Origin: an uncultured Pseudokineococcus sp.
GTDB lineage: Bacteria; Actinomycetota; Actinomycetes; Actinomycetales; Quadrisphaeraceae
DNA: 64,000 bases
NCBI RefSeq assembly: GCF_947495735.1
Contig: NZ_CANMAA010000002.1
Span: forward strand, 434,001 to 498,000
Reading direction: 5' to 3'
Below, piece after piece: positions 41,080 to 50,447 of this stretch; within the stretch, counting starts at the first letter, position 1; the number at the start of each line of letters is the position of its first letter. The position numbers and the translations under genes were made by a program. Below the pieces are notes generated by a model. It made no database searches. It saw only the letters and a program-made list of their open reading frames with translations, and was not told where the DNA came from.

Positions 41080-41832
41080 TCACGTGCCCGACGGCATGAG
41101 CACCGCGTCGACGAGGTAGACCGTGGCGTTGGCGGTCTGGACGCCGCCGCAGACGACCGAGGCGGGGTTCTCCCCGTCGGCGTCCACGGTGATGTCGTCA
41201 CCGCTGCCGGTCACCGAGAGCTGCTCCCCCACGAGGGTGTCGTAGTCGCCCTCCGGCGCCTGCGGGTCCACCGGCGTCGTGACGACGTGGTAGGTCAGCA
41301 CGTCGGTGAGCGTCTGGGCGCCCTCGGGCGAGCCGAGGGTGTCCAGGGTCGCCTGGTCGAGGGCCGCGAACGCCTCGTCGACGGGCGCGAAGACGGTGAT
41401 GTCCTCGGCTCCGTTGAGGTCGTCGACGAGGTCCACCTCGGGGTTGAGCTGGCCCGAGACGGCCGCCGTGAGCTGGGTCAGCAGCGGGTTGTTGCCGGCG
41501 GCGGTGGCCACCGGGTCCTGCGCCATCCCGTCGACCGAGCCGGCGCCCTCGGGGTTCGCCTCGGCGTAGTCGCCGCAGCCCGGGCCCACCAGCATCGCGG
41601 CCGGGTCCATGTCGCCGGACATCCCGCCGGTCTCCATGCCGCCCGTCTCCATGCCGCCTGTCTCCATGCCGCCGGACATGCCCTCGCTCGGGGTCGCCGT
41701 GGGGGCGGACAGGGAGGGGTCGGGGACGGCGTCCTCGGTGCCGCCCACGGGCTCGTCCGAGCCGCACGCGACCAGCGAGAGGGCGAGTGCCGCGGCGCCG
41801 GCGGTGGCGGCGAGGGTCCTGGAGCGCTTCAT
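41080..41832 (-). CDS. Fasciclin-domain lipoprotein with Met-rich repeat
   Basis: 250-aa exported lipoprotein: [20 protein letters not shown], lipobox LVAC (Cys near 23). A Ser/Pro linker leads into a Met/Gly repeat (MSGG, three METGG copies, MSGDM; about residues 51-76). The single FAS1 domain (about 110-250) has [31 protein letters not shown] and VLTYHVV. Similar MPT70/MPT83-type proteins are secreted or membrane-bound in mycobacteria and controlled by SigK. The Met-rich repeat could bind Cu(I) or be methionine-oxidation-sensitive, which is inference. A GGAAGG site precedes ATG 41832. Downstream of a molybdopterin oxidoreductase on the same strand, 237 nt apart. Confidence 0.92.
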   Translation of the reverse strand: MKRSRTLAATAGAAALALSLVACGSDEPVGGTEDAVPDPSLSAPTATPSEGMSGGMETGGMETGGMETGGMSGDMDPAAMLVGPGCGDYAEANPEGAGSVDGMAQDPVATAAGNNPLLTQLTAAVSGQLNPEVDLVDDLNGAEDITVFAPVDEAFAALDQATLDTLGSPEGAQTLTDVLTYHVVTTPVDPQAPEGDYDTLVGEQLSVTGSGDDITVDADGENPASVVCGGVQTANATVYLVDAVLMPSGT

Positions 41833-42069
41833 GGGGGTCCTTCCATCGGGGGTGAGCCCTGGTGGGCGGTCGAGGGGTGTTCGGACCCTCCGGGCCTCGC
41901 GGATCGCTCTGCGGCAGATCGTGATCCGGCCGTGACGTCCGGTTCATCCGCTGAGCACGACTGTGCCGTGCCCGGCCGCGGGCCGCACGGCGGCGGGAGC
42001 CGCGGCGCGGCCCGGTGGGCCGGACGGGTGAGCGGCGCGAGCCTCGCGCGCGCCCCGCCCGGCGACGCC

Positions 42070-43668
42070 TCAGGCGTCGGTGGTGCCCGTGACCGTGACG
42101 GAGTGCCAGCCCGTGGCGCCGTCGGGGACCGGCGGGACGCGCTCCTCGGGCTGGGTCGCCCCCGTCTCGTCGGTGGCCCGCACCTCGAGCGTGTGCGAGC
42201 CCTCGGGCAGCTCGTAGGGGAAGCGCCACTGCACCCAGGTCCGGTCGTTGTAGACCGCCGCGAGCTCGGCGTCCCGCCACGGGCCGTCGTCCAGGCGCAG
42301 CTCCACGCGGGCCACGCCGCGACCCTGCGCCCAGGCGGTCCCGGCGGCCACGGCCTCCCCCGCGGGCCGGCGCGACAGCGGCTCCGGCACCTCGATGCGG
42401 CTCTGGGTCCTGACGGGACCGCGCTCGGACCACCCGCGGTCGGTCCAGTACGCCGTCCTGTCCGCGAAGCGGGTGACCTCGAGGTCGACGACCCACTTGG
42501 TGGCCGAGACGAAGCCGTACAGGCCGGGCACGACCATGCGGACGGGGAAGCCGTGCTCGGTGGGCAGCGGCTCGCCGTTCATGGCGACGGCGAGGATCGC
42601 GTCCACCTCGTCGTCGACGAGGACCTCCAGCGGCGTGGACGCCGTCCACCCGTCGACGCTGGTGGACAGGACCATGTCGGCGTCCGCGGTGGGGCGCGCC
42701 CGCGCCAGCACCTCGCGGATCGGCAGGCCGAGCCACCGCGCGTTGCTGATGAGGTCCCCGCCCACCTCGTTGGAGACGCAGGCGAGGGTGACCCAGGTCT
42801 CGAGGAGCTCGGAGCCGAGCAGCTCCTCGAAGGAGATCTCGACCTCCTCCTCGACCATGCCGTGGACGCGCAGCGTCCAGGTCGCCGGGTCCACGCGGGG
42901 CACGGTCAGTGCCGTGTCGATCCGGTAGAAGTCCTGGTTCGGCGTCTGCCACGGCACGACGCCCTCCACGCCGACGTCGACGGCCTCCGGCACGGGCGGC
43001 GCCGCGACGGCCGGCGCGGGCAGCCGCAGGGCGGCGCGGACCGAGGAGACGCCGCGGCTGGCCGCCCCCAGGGCGCGCCCGCCGGCGAACGAGGCGGCGG
43101 CCAGGGCTCCCGTGACGCCGGCGCTGACGAGGAAGCCGCGGCGGGAGGCCCCGTCCGCCTCCGCGTCGGCGCCGGCGCGCCCGGGCGCGGGCAGGCGGTC
43201 GAGCATCCAGTGCAGCGCCAGGAGCCCCGCCACGGCCCCCAGCAGGCTCGGCAGGGGCGACAGCAGCACGGCGTCGGGGCGCGTGGCCGCCGCCACCGCT
43301 CCGACGACGCCCAGCACGATGACGACCACGTCCCCCAGGACCCGGCGACGCCGGCCGAGGACGCCCGCGAGGGCGGCGAGGAGCGTCAGCACGAGACCGG
43401 TCCCCACCAGCAGGGCCGTCTTGTCGGCCGTGCCGAACGTGGCGATGGCGAAGTCCTTGAGCCACGCCGGCGTCAGGTCGACGAAGGCGTCGCCCACGGC
43501 GAGGACGGGCGCGGACGTCGGCGCCAGGACAGCGGCGAGGACCTCGGCGACCCCCAGCGTCAGGGCGGCGGCCAGCACGCCCGCGAGGGCGGCCAGCGCC
43601 GTGGCGCCCGGGGACGCGCGGCGCTCCCGCGGGCGCGCGCCGGGCTGGGCGGGGGCGGTCGTGGTCAT
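42070..43668 (-). CDS. Membrane molybdopterin-dependent oxidoreductase (sulfite-oxidase family)
   Basis: 532-aa protein. The N-terminal ~170 residues hold four membrane helices. A Tat-like RRGFLVSAGVTGALAAAS segment follows at about 178-195, which would act as a fifth helix or internal export signal. The catalytic Mo domain has PWQTPNQDFYRIDTALTVPR, molybdenum-ligand Cys in WVTLACVSNEVGG, GLPIREVL and HGFPVRMVVPGLYGF. A C-terminal dimerisation Ig domain follows (RIEVPEPLSRR to end). Relatives in actinomycetes are of unknown substrate; MsrP-type methionine sulfoxide reduction is one possibility. The Met-rich fasciclin lipoprotein next door makes that idea attractive but untested. Confidence 0.92.
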   Translation of the reverse strand: MTTTAPAQPGARPRERRASPGATALAALAGVLAAALTLGVAEVLAAVLAPTSAPVLAVGDAFVDLTPAWLKDFAIATFGTADKTALLVGTGLVLTLLAALAGVLGRRRRVLGDVVVIVLGVVGAVAAATRPDAVLLSPLPSLLGAVAGLLALHWMLDRLPAPGRAGADAEADGASRRGFLVSAGVTGALAAASFAGGRALGAASRGVSSVRAALRLPAPAVAAPPVPEAVDVGVEGVVPWQTPNQDFYRIDTALTVPRVDPATWTLRVHGMVEEEVEISFEELLGSELLETWVTLACVSNEVGGDLISNARWLGLPIREVLARARPTADADMVLSTSVDGWTASTPLEVLVDDEVDAILAVAMNGEPLPTEHGFPVRMVVPGLYGFVSATKWVVDLEVTRFADRTAYWTDRGWSERGPVRTQSRIEVPEPLSRRPAGEAVAAGTAWAQGRGVARVELRLDDGPWRDAELAAVYNDRTWVQWRFPYELPEGSHTLEVRATDETGATQPEERVPPVPDGATGWHSVTVTGTTDA

Positions 43669-43780
43669 GCCCCATGTTCGGCCCCGCGCACTCCCCGGAT
43701 GCCACCCGGGGCTGCACGGGCGGACCGGCGGAGGGCCGGACGTCGCCCCGGTGCGCCGGACGGGTGACCCGCCGGCCGGC

Positions 43781-44398
43781 TCAGCCGAGCAGGCGGGGCA
43801 GCGAGCCCGCGAGCGCCGCGAAGGCGCGCGCGCGGTGGGAGATCGCGTTCTTCTCCGCCGCGCTCATCTCGCCGAGGGTCCGGTGCTCGCCCTCGGGCAC
43901 CACGGCGGGGTCGTAGCCGAAGCCGCCGGCGCCGCGCGGCGCCCGGGCGAGCGAGCCGGCGAGGCGTCCGGAGCGGACCTCCTCGTGCCCTCCGGGGAGC
44001 ACCAGGGCCGCCGCGCACACGAACGACGCCCCCCGCTCCTCGTCGGGCACGTCGGCCAGCTGGGCGAGCAGGAGGGAGAGGTTGGCCGCGTCGTCCCCGT
44101 GCCGCCCGGACCACCGCGCGCTGAAGACCCCCGGTGCGCCCCCGAGGACGTCGACGCACAGGCCCGAGTCGTCCGCGAGGGCCGGCAGGCCCGTGGCCGC
44201 GCAGGCGGCGCGGGCCTTGAGCAGGGAGTTGGCCGCGAACGTCGTGCCGCTCTCGACGACGTCGGGCACCGCGGGCAGGCCCTCGGCGTCGAGCGCCAGC
44301 AGCTCCAGCGAGGGCAGCGGCCCGGCCAGCAGCGCGGCGATCTCACCGACCTTGTGCGCGTTGCGCGTCGCGAGGACGGCGCGCGGGGCGCCGCTCAC
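43781..44398 (-). CDS. rdgB: RdgB/HAM1 family non-canonical purine NTP pyrophosphatase
   Basis: 205-aa enzyme hydrolysing ITP, dITP and XTP to monophosphates, keeping deaminated purines out of nucleic acids. Motifs: [13 protein letters not shown] at the N-terminus, [20 protein letters not shown] (catalytic Asp pair), [21 protein letters not shown], and the end [13 protein letters not shown] 44398 overlaps the rph stop (GTGA), fixing the start; a long upstream frame is shadow on rph. rph-rdgB coupling is standard in actinomycetes. Confidence 0.96.
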   Translation of the reverse strand: MSGAPRAVLATRNAHKVGEIAALLAGPLPSLELLALDAEGLPAVPDVVESGTTFAANSLLKARAACAATGLPALADDSGLCVDVLGGAPGVFSARWSGRHGDDAANLSLLLAQLADVPDEERGASFVCAAALVLPGGHEEVRSGRLAGSLARAPRGAGGFGYDPAVVPEGEHRTLGEMSAAEKNAISHRARAFAALAGSLPRLLG

Positions 44399-45186
44399 GC
44401 GCTGGCGCCGGGGGCGAGGTCGGCGGTCGTCACGGGGGTGCCCGGCGCGGCGGCCAGGGCCGCCTGCTGGAGCCGCGTCAGCGTGGCGCACCCGCCGAGG
44501 GCCAGCTCGAGCAGGGCGTCGAGCTCGGCGCGGTCGAAGGGCGTGCCCTCGGCCGTGCCCTGGACCTCCACGAAGCGCCCGTCGCCGGTGGCGACGACGT
44601 TCATGTCGGTGCCGGCGGCGGAGTCCTCGACGTAGTCGAGGTCGAGGACGGGCCGACCGCCGCTGATGCCGACGCTGACCGCGGACACGCTGCCGCGCAG
44701 GGGGTCGCGCTTGACCAGCCCCTCCCCGCGCGCCCACTGGACGGCCTCGGCGAGCGCCGTCCAGGCGCCGGTGACGGCCGCCGTGCGGGTGCCGCCGTCG
44801 GCCTGCAGGACGTCGCAGTCCAGGACCAGGGTGTTCTCCCCCAGCGCCCGGGTGTCGACGACGGCGCGCAGCGCCCGGCCGATCAGGCGGGAGATCTCGT
44901 GCGTGCGCCCACCGACCTTGCCCCGCACCGACTCCCGGTCGCTGCGGCTGTCCGTGGCGCGCGGCAGCATCGCGTACTCGGCGGTGACCCAGCCCTCGCC
45001 GGAGCCCTTGCGCCAGCGCGGGACCCCCTCGGTGAGGGAGGCGGTGCACAGCACCCGGGTCTGGCCGAACTCGACGAGGACGCTGCCCTCGCCGGCCTGC
45101 TGCCAGCGGCGCGTGAGGCGGACGGGGCGCAGCGCGTCGGGCGTGCGGCCGTCGTGGCGGGTGGCGGGTCCAGAGGCGCTCGTCAT
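44395..45186 (-). CDS. rph: Ribonuclease PH
   Basis: 263-aa phosphorolytic 3'-5' exoribonuclease that trims tRNA 3' ends. Features: [39 protein letters not shown] (phosphate-binding Arg residues), [20 protein letters not shown] and [19 protein letters not shown]. Usual length is ~240-260 aa. TAGGGT (45195-45200) 8 nt before ATG 45186 supports a leaderless start. The metallo-hydrolase and rhomboid genes that commonly sit between rph and murI in actinomycetes are absent here. Confidence 0.97.
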   Translation of the reverse strand: MTSASGPATRHDGRTPDALRPVRLTRRWQQAGEGSVLVEFGQTRVLCTASLTEGVPRWRKGSGEGWVTAEYAMLPRATDSRSDRESVRGKVGGRTHEISRLIGRALRAVVDTRALGENTLVLDCDVLQADGGTRTAAVTGAWTALAEAVQWARGEGLVKRDPLRGSVSAVSVGISGGRPVLDLDYVEDSAAGTDMNVVATGDGRFVEVQGTAEGTPFDRAELDALLELALGGCATLTRLQQAALAAAPGTPVTTADLAPGASA

Positions 45187-45427
45187 GGTCGGCGACCCTA
45201 CGCGCGGGAGCCGGCGCGCCGCCTCGACGGCAGCACGCGCCGGCGCCGGGGATCGCCACCGTCAGGGCCAGGCGCGGCACCGGCCTCGAGCAGGGATCAG
45301 GAGGCGGCCGCAGACGGCCCGGGCGGCGAGCCCGAGCAGCCGACCACGGCCGGGCGCACCGGTGCGCTCCCCGACGCCGTCGCGCGCGCCGAGGACCAGC
45401 CGGTGCAGGGGGTCCTCGGCGCGCCGG

Positions 45428-46246
45428 TCACGAGCGCGCAACCGGCGCGAGCAGCCCGGCGCTCTCCGCGAGCGCCACCTCGGGCCCGAGGAAGCGCCGC
45501 GCCAGCTCGGTGAAGGTCTCCGGGTCACCGGTGGTCAGGAAGCGGTGCACGGGCGCCGGGCCGCCCGGTGGGCGCTCGAGGCCGTTCTCGACGAGCGCCC
45601 GGTACACCTCCTGCGCCGTCTCCTCGGCGCTGCTGACCAGGCTGACGCCGGGCCCCATGACCAGGGAGAGCACGCCCGTGAGCAGCGGGTAGTGCGTGCA
45701 GCCGAGCACGAGCACGTCCACGCCCGCCTCCTGCAGCGGCGCCAGCGCCCGGCGCGCCTCGTCCATGAGCTCGGGGCCGGTGGTCACGCCGGCCTCGACG
45801 AACTCCACGAAGCGGGGGACGGCGCGGGTGGTGACCTGCAGCAGCGGCGCCGCGGCGAACGCGTCCTCGTACGCCCGCGAGGTCGCCGTCGCACGGGTGC
45901 AGATGACCCCGATCCGCCCCGTCCGCGTGACGGCCGACGCCCGGCGGACCGCGGGGCGGATGACCTCGACGACGGGCACGTCGTACCGCTCGCGCGCGTC
46001 GTGCAGGACGGCGGCGCTGGCGGAGTTGCAGGCGATGACGAGGAGCTTGACGCCGCGCTCGACCATCTCGTCGAGGCACTCCAGCGCGTAGCGGCGCACC
46101 TCGGCGATGGGGCGTGGCCCGTAGGGCTGGCGGGCGGTGTCCCCGACGTAGAGGACCGACTCGTCGGGGAGCTGGTCGAGCACCGCGCGGGCGACGGTCA
46201 GGCCGCCGAACCCGGAGTCGAAGATGCCGATGGGTTCGTCCGCCAC
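45428..46246 (-). CDS. murI: Glutamate racemase
   Basis: 272-aa enzyme making D-glutamate for peptidoglycan. N-terminal [17 protein letters not shown], catalytic C73 in IACNSASA and C183 in LGCTHYPLL, the two acid/base thiols. TACGCT (46254-46259) lies 7 nt before GTG 46246, no ribosome-binding site, so leaderless. The 241 nt after its stop, before rph, hold no supportable gene. Confidence 0.97.
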   Translation of the reverse strand: MADEPIGIFDSGFGGLTVARAVLDQLPDESVLYVGDTARQPYGPRPIAEVRRYALECLDEMVERGVKLLVIACNSASAAVLHDARERYDVPVVEVIRPAVRRASAVTRTGRIGVICTRATATSRAYEDAFAAAPLLQVTTRAVPRFVEFVEAGVTTGPELMDEARRALAPLQEAGVDVLVLGCTHYPLLTGVLSLVMGPGVSLVSSAEETAQEVYRALVENGLERPPGGPAPVHRFLTTGDPETFTELARRFLGPEVALAESAGLLAPVARS

Positions 46247-46325
46247 GCCCAGCAGCGTAGGCGCCGGCGCCGGCGAGCCCCGCTCGGCGGACGCGCTCGG
46301 CGTGCTGTCGTCCGGCCGCGGCGCG

Positions 46326-46961
46326 TCAGCGGCGGGGGGGACCGCCGGCGTCGGGCAGGTCGCCCAGCAGCACGTCGGCCAGGCCCTCCTGGAGCCACGT
46401 GAGGAAGTCGTAGATGTTCGCCGTCCACGACGCGGGGTCGTCCTCGTCGGCCTCGGCGGCGCGCATCGCCACGAGCGCGGCGTCGTCGTCGGTCTCCAGG
46501 CCGAGGCGCTGGGCGAGGACCAGGCGCAGGTCCGTCAGGGCCGTGAGCCACGCCCGCGCCTCGTCGTCGGTGAGCAGCAGCGGCGCCGGGCGGCGCAGCG
46601 TCGCGGCGGCCGTCAGCAGCGTCGAGCGCTTGCGGTCGGCGAGCCCCTCCTGCGCGAAGCGGCGGAACTCCGCCGCCGCGTCGTCGTCGTCGCTGGCCGT
46701 GGGCAGCAGCCGCGCGAGGGCCGGGTCGTGCGGCGCCTCGACGGGTCCGCCGTCCAGCTGCCGCGCGAGCGCGGCGAGGGTCGCCTCCTCCCCCGTCGCG
46801 GCCGGGTCGAGCGGCGCGTCCTGCCCCGGGGCGTCCGCCGCCCCCGCCGGACCGGCCAGCAGGCGCGCGACGTCCTCGAGCAGGCCGGCGACGAGCTCGG
46901 CCTCCTGGGGCTCGAAGCCGGCGGTGATGCCGCGGCGGGTGCGCCGGAAGCGGCGGGCCAT
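46326..46961 (-). CDS. DUF2017 domain-containing protein
   Basis: 211-aa protein of the actinobacterial DUF2017 family: [52 protein letters not shown] and [19 protein letters not shown]. Helical, acidic, cytoplasmic; function unknown. The family is consistently linked to clpS, as here (106 nt downstream of it), which suggests a role around Clp proteolysis. AGGAG precedes ATG 46961 by 5 nt, a Shine-Dalgarno start consistent with being the second gene of a clpS transcript. Confidence 0.9.
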   Translation of the reverse strand: MARRFRRTRRGITAGFEPQEAELVAGLLEDVARLLAGPAGAADAPGQDAPLDPAATGEEATLAALARQLDGGPVEAPHDPALARLLPTASDDDDAAAEFRRFAQEGLADRKRSTLLTAAATLRRPAPLLLTDDEARAWLTALTDLRLVLAQRLGLETDDDAALVAMRAAEADEDDPASWTANIYDFLTWLQEGLADVLLGDLPDAGGPPRR

Positions 46962-47067
46962 CGGGTCTCCTGGTTCTCGCGGGCGCCGGCCCGCGGTGCG
47001 GCCGGGCGCCGTGCCGCCGAGCTCGCCGGGCGGGCTCGGGGCGGCATCGGGGTCGGGGTCTCGTGCG

Positions 47068-47421
47068 TCAGGTGTCGTGCGAGAACGTCGCCCAGAGCCC
47101 GAAGCCGTGCATGGCCTCGACGTCGCGCTCCATCTCCTCGAGCGAGCCGGTGGAGACGACGGCGCGGCCCTTGCCGTGGACGTCGCTCATGAGCTGCTCC
47201 GCCTCGGCGCGCGAGTAGCCGAAGTAGCTCTGGAAGACGTACGTGACGTAGGACATGAGGTTCACGGGGTCGTTCCACACGATCGTGACCCAGGGCGCGT
47301 CGGTCTCCGCGGCCTCGGCGGGCACGGCCTGCTCCGCCTCCGCGGGAGCTGCCGTGACCTCCCACGTGGAGCCCCGCGGCGTCCCCACCAGCGGCGGGGC
47401 CGGCGTCGTCAGCGCGCTCAC
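47068..47421 (-). CDS. clpS: ATP-dependent Clp protease adaptor ClpS
   Basis: 117-aa N-degron adaptor that delivers N-end-rule substrates to ClpCP/ClpAP. Core (about residues 40-117): [20 protein letters not shown] (substrate pocket), [20 protein letters not shown] (chaperone-binding His-Gly-Lys-Gly) and [20 protein letters not shown]. The N-terminal extension is Ala/Pro-rich. GTG 47421 was chosen over GTG 47430 because TACAGT (47429-47434) lies exactly 7 nt ahead; the earlier start would overlap that box. Divergent from pncB. Confidence 0.96.
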   Translation of the reverse strand: MSALTTPAPPLVGTPRGSTWEVTAAPAEAEQAVPAEAAETDAPWVTIVWNDPVNLMSYVTYVFQSYFGYSRAEAEQLMSDVHGKGRAVVSTGSLEEMERDVEAMHGFGLWATFSHDT

Positions 47422-47428
47422 GGCCCCC

Positions 47429-47449
47429 ACTGTAGGCGGGGGCTACGGT
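47429..47449. promoter_or_regulatory. Divergent clpS / pncB promoter pair
   Basis: Minus-strand TACAGT (47434-47429) serves clpS and plus-strand TACGGT (47444-47449) serves pncB, 7 and 6 nt from their start codons and only 9 bp apart. The whole intergenic space is 34 bp, so any -35 contact lies in or next to the opposite promoter or gene. Confidence 0.65.
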
Positions 47450-47455
47450 CTGCCG

Positions 47456-48778
47456 GTGAGCACCGCTGCGCTGCTGACCGACCGCTACGAGCTGACGATG
47501 CTGCGGGCCGCGCTCGCCGACGGCACCGCCGGCCGCCGCTGCGTGTTCGAGGTCTTCGCGCGGCGCCTGCCGCACGGTCGCCGCTACGGGGTGGTCGCCG
47601 GCACGGGGCGCCTGCTCGAGGTGCTGCCCGACCTGCGCTTCGACGACGACGACCTCGCGTGGCTGGAGCGCGAGGGCGTCGTGGACGACCCGACCCTCGA
47701 GCACCTGGCGGGGTGGCGCTTCCGCGGTGACGTCGCCGGCTACCCCGAGGGAGAGGTGTACGTCCCCGGCTCCCCGCTGCTGACCGTGCGCGCCACCTTC
47801 GCCGAGGCGGTCGTGCTGGAGACCCTCGTCCTGTCCGTGCTCAACCACGACAGCGCCGTCGCCGCCGCCGCCTCCCGGATGACCGCCGCCGCCGACGGCC
47901 GGCCGTGCCTGGAGATGGGCTCGCGCCGCACGCACGAGGAGGCCGCCGTCGCGGCGGCCCGGGCCGCCGCCGTCGCCGGGTTCGCCGGCACCTCCAACCT
48001 CGCCGCGGGCCGGCGCTACGGGATCGCGACCATCGGGACCTCGGCCCACGCCTTCACGCTGCTGCACGACGACGAGGACGCCGCCTTCGCCGCCCAGGTG
48101 GCCGCGCTGGGCCCGTCGACGACCCTGCTCGTCGACACCTACGACGTCGCCGCCGCGGTCGAGCGGGCCGTCGCCCTGGCGGGGACGGAGCTCGGCGCCG
48201 TGCGCCTGGACTCCGGGGACCTCGGCGAGCTGGCGTCCGACGTCCGCCGCCAGCTGGACCGCCTCGGCGCCACCGGCACGCGGATCGTCGTGACGAGCGA
48301 CCTCGACGAGCACGCCATCGCGGCGCTCGCCTCGGCCCCGGTGGACCGCTACGGCGTCGGCACCAGCCTGGTGACGGGCAGCGGCCAGCCGACGGCGGGC
48401 CTCGTCTACAAGATGGTCGCGCGCGAGGACTCCTCCGGGCAGATGGTGGGCGTCGCCAAGGCCAGCCAGCACAAGGAGGGCGTCGCGGGGGCCAAGCGGG
48501 CCTGGCGCGAGCTGTCCTCCGGGGTGGCGAGCGCGGAGGTCCTCGTCGTCGAGGGGGCCGACGGCGGGGGCGGCAGCCCCGTGCCGGACGCGCGCCCCCT
48601 GCAGGTGGCGCTGCTGGAGGGCGGCCGCGTCGTCGCCGAGGGCGCCACGGGCGCCGCTGGCGTGCGGGCCGCGGCGGACCGGCACGCGGAGTCGCGCGCC
48701 GAGCTGCCCGCCACGGCGCGCCGGCTCCAGCGCGGCGAGCCGTGCCTGCCGACCCGGGTCGTCAGCGCCCGCGACTGA
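47456..48778 (+). CDS. pncB: Nicotinate phosphoribosyltransferase
   Basis: 440-aa enzyme converting nicotinate and PRPP to nicotinate mononucleotide in NAD salvage. Features: ALLTDRYELTMLRAALADGT, LEMGSRRTHEEAAVAAARAA (His of the phospho-enzyme region), VRLDSGDLGELASDVRRQLD, and the C-terminal PVDRYGVGTSLVTG. GTG 47456 lies 6 nt after the -10 box; the open frame upstream crosses the clpS gene and is shadow. Followed 71 nt later by pncA, so the two salvage steps are adjacent. Confidence 0.97.
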   Translation: MSTAALLTDRYELTMLRAALADGTAGRRCVFEVFARRLPHGRRYGVVAGTGRLLEVLPDLRFDDDDLAWLEREGVVDDPTLEHLAGWRFRGDVAGYPEGEVYVPGSPLLTVRATFAEAVVLETLVLSVLNHDSAVAAAASRMTAAADGRPCLEMGSRRTHEEAAVAAARAAAVAGFAGTSNLAAGRRYGIATIGTSAHAFTLLHDDEDAAFAAQVAALGPSTTLLVDTYDVAAAVERAVALAGTELGAVRLDSGDLGELASDVRRQLDRLGATGTRIVVTSDLDEHAIAALASAPVDRYGVGTSLVTGSGQPTAGLVYKMVAREDSSGQMVGVAKASQHKEGVAGAKRAWRELSSGVASAEVLVVEGADGGGGSPVPDARPLQVALLEGGRVVAEGATGAAGVRAAADRHAESRAELPATARRLQRGEPCLPTRVVSARD

Positions 48779-48849
48779 CCGGGCCGCCGCCGCTGGACGG
48801 CCGCCCGAGCCCGGGCGAGGCTGGGGACCCGCACGACGGAGGAGGACGC

Positions 48850-49506
48850 GTGGACGCCCAGCAGGACGCAGGACCGGGACGGCCGACGGCCGCCCAGGAG
48901 CAGGGCACGGCACCGGACCGGGCCGACGGCGCGCCACCGAGCGCCCACGCGCGGGCGCTCGTCGTCGTGGACGTGCAGGTGGACTTCTGCGAGGGCGGCT
49001 CGCTGGCCGTCGAGGGCGGTGCGGCGGTGGCCGCGGGCATCACCCGGCACGTCGGCGAGCGCGCCGACGACTACGCCGCCGTCGTCGCCACGCAGGACTG
49101 GCACGTCGACCCGGGCGAGCACTTCAGCGACGACCCCGACTTCGCCACGAGCTGGCCGGTGCACTGCGTGGCCGGGAGCCCCGGGGCGCGGGCGCAGCCC
49201 GCCTTCGACCTGTCGCTGGCCGAGGAGGTCTTCCGCAAGGGCCAGTACTCGCACGGCTACTCCGGCTTCGAGGGCGGAGCCGAGGACGGCACCGGCCTCG
49301 CGGAGTGGCTGCGCCGCAAGGCGGTCACCGACCTGGACGTCGTCGGCATCGCCACCGACCACTGCGTGCGCGCCACCGCCCTCGACGCCGCCGCCGAGGG
49401 CTTCCGCGTCCGGGTGCTCCTGCCCCTCGTCGCGGGGACCAGCCCCGCGAGCACGGAGGCGGCGCTGGAGCAGATGCGCGCGGCGGGCGTCGAGCTCGTC
49501 GGCTGA
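48850..49506 (+). CDS. pncA: Nicotinamidase
   Basis: 218-aa hydrolase turning nicotinamide to nicotinate, the substrate of PncB; in mycobacteria it also activates pyrazinamide. After a ~34-residue disordered tail come VVVDVQVDFCEGGSLAVEGG with catalytic D41, metal ligands D83, H85 and H91 (TQDWHVDPGEHF), K130 in VFRKGQ and nucleophile C172 in ATDHCVRATA: full triad and metal site. GTG 48850 has a strong GGAGGAGGA site. Probably read through from pncB. Confidence 0.96.
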   Translation: MDAQQDAGPGRPTAAQEQGTAPDRADGAPPSAHARALVVVDVQVDFCEGGSLAVEGGAAVAAGITRHVGERADDYAAVVATQDWHVDPGEHFSDDPDFATSWPVHCVAGSPGARAQPAFDLSLAEEVFRKGQYSHGYSGFEGGAEDGTGLAEWLRRKAVTDLDVVGIATDHCVRATALDAAAEGFRVRVLLPLVAGTSPASTEAALEQMRAAGVELVG

Positions 49507-49823
49507 CGGCGTCCGGGCACCGCGACGGCCTCCGAGGACATGGCGCTCGCGACGACCGTCGCGGGCTCGCCCGGCTCCGGGAGCCTGGCGCCGTCTCGGT
49601 GGGTCGCTGCCGTCGGCTCGCCCGGGTCTCGCAGCGGTCGAGCCGGTCCACCGGCACCGGGAGAGCGGACGAGATGACCGTCCCGACGCTCCCGCCGAGG
49701 GCCGCCCAGGGGTCCGACGGCGACCTCTCCACCACCCTGGCGGCCGACGAGCGGGTGACCCGCTTCGGCGACGGCCGGCCGTGGGCCCGCGCGAGGTGAC
49801 CGAGCGCCAGGGCCGCGGTGCGG
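49507..49823. other. 317-nt stretch between pncA and the regulator gene
   Basis: No recognisable gene. A 41-codon frame on the plus strand (ATG 49674 to 49799, ending RVTRFGDGRPWARAR) has a weak purine stretch ahead but no family; it may be a decayed gene end. Confidence 0.4.
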
Positions 49824-50447
49824 TCAGATCCAGCCCAGCCGGCGGGCCCTGGTGCAGGCGTCGTGCCGGTTCGCGGCCCCCAGCTTCGCCGCGGCGCTGG
49901 AGGGGTAGTTGCGGACGGTGCCCGGGGACAGCGCGGCCCGCTCGGCGATCTCCGCGACCGGTGCGCCGTCGGCCGCCAGGTCGAGCACGTCGGCCTCTCG
50001 GGGGGTGAGGGGGCTGTCGCCGGCGCTGATGGCCTCGGCCGCCAGCTCCGGGTCGACGTAGCGGCCGCCCGCGTGCACCGTGCGGACGACGTGGGCGAGC
50101 GTGGCCGACGAGGTCGTCTTGGGGAGGAACCCGCGCACGCCCGCCGCCAGCGCCCGCTTGAGGTGCCCGGGACGGCCGTGGCTGGTGACGATGACCGAGC
50201 CGCAGCCGGGCAGCGCCTCCAGCAGCCGCTCGGCGACGGTGATGCCGTCGAGGCCGGGCATCTGCAGGTCCAGGACCGCGACGTCGACGCCCTCCTTGAC
50301 CGCGCGCGCCAGCGCCTCGGGGCCCGAGGCCGCCTCGGCGACCACGTCCAGGTCCTCCTCCAGGTCGAGCATCTGCGCGAGCGCCGAGCGGATCAGGTTC
50401 TCGTCGTCGGCGAGCAGGACGCGGACGGGGGGCGTCGCCCCGCTCAT
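49824..50447 (-). CDS. LuxR/NarL-family response regulator (DesR/YvfU-like)
   Basis: 207-aa response regulator paired with the overlapping kinase. Receiver: LLADDENLIRSALAQML, phospho-acceptor D60 in VAVLDLQMPGLDG, S89 and K110 (GFLPKTTSS). LuxR HTH: LTPREADVLDLAADGAPVAE and LSPGTVRNYPSSAAAKLGA, ending RRLGWI as in DesR-like regulators. ATG 50447 overlaps the kinase stop (ATGA). Last gene of a four-gene operon (ATPase, permease, kinase, regulator), which likely controls that transporter. Confidence 0.95.
   Translation of the reverse strand: MSGATPPVRVLLADDENLIRSALAQMLDLEEDLDVVAEAASGPEALARAVKEGVDVAVLDLQMPGLDGITVAERLLEALPGCGSVIVTSHGRPGHLKRALAAGVRGFLPKTTSSATLAHVVRTVHAGGRYVDPELAAEAISAGDSPLTPREADVLDLAADGAPVAEIAERAALSPGTVRNYPSSAAAKLGAANRHDACTRARRLGWI

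Noticed and set aside
41630-41690. Tandem 15-bp repeats as a non-coding satellite
   Set aside because: In frame with the fasciclin lipoprotein and encoding METGG; it is protein sequence.
40951-43767. A plus-strand open frame of about 938 codons over the fasciclin and Mo-enzyme genes
   Set aside because: Shadow; only low-complexity Arg/Gly/His sequence, while the minus strand has signal peptide, FAS1 and Mo-binding Cys.
49674-49799. A 41-codon plus-strand frame between pncA and the response regulator
   Set aside because: Weak ribosome-binding site, no -10 at leaderless distance and no recognisable family; kept only as a note on the intergenic stretch.
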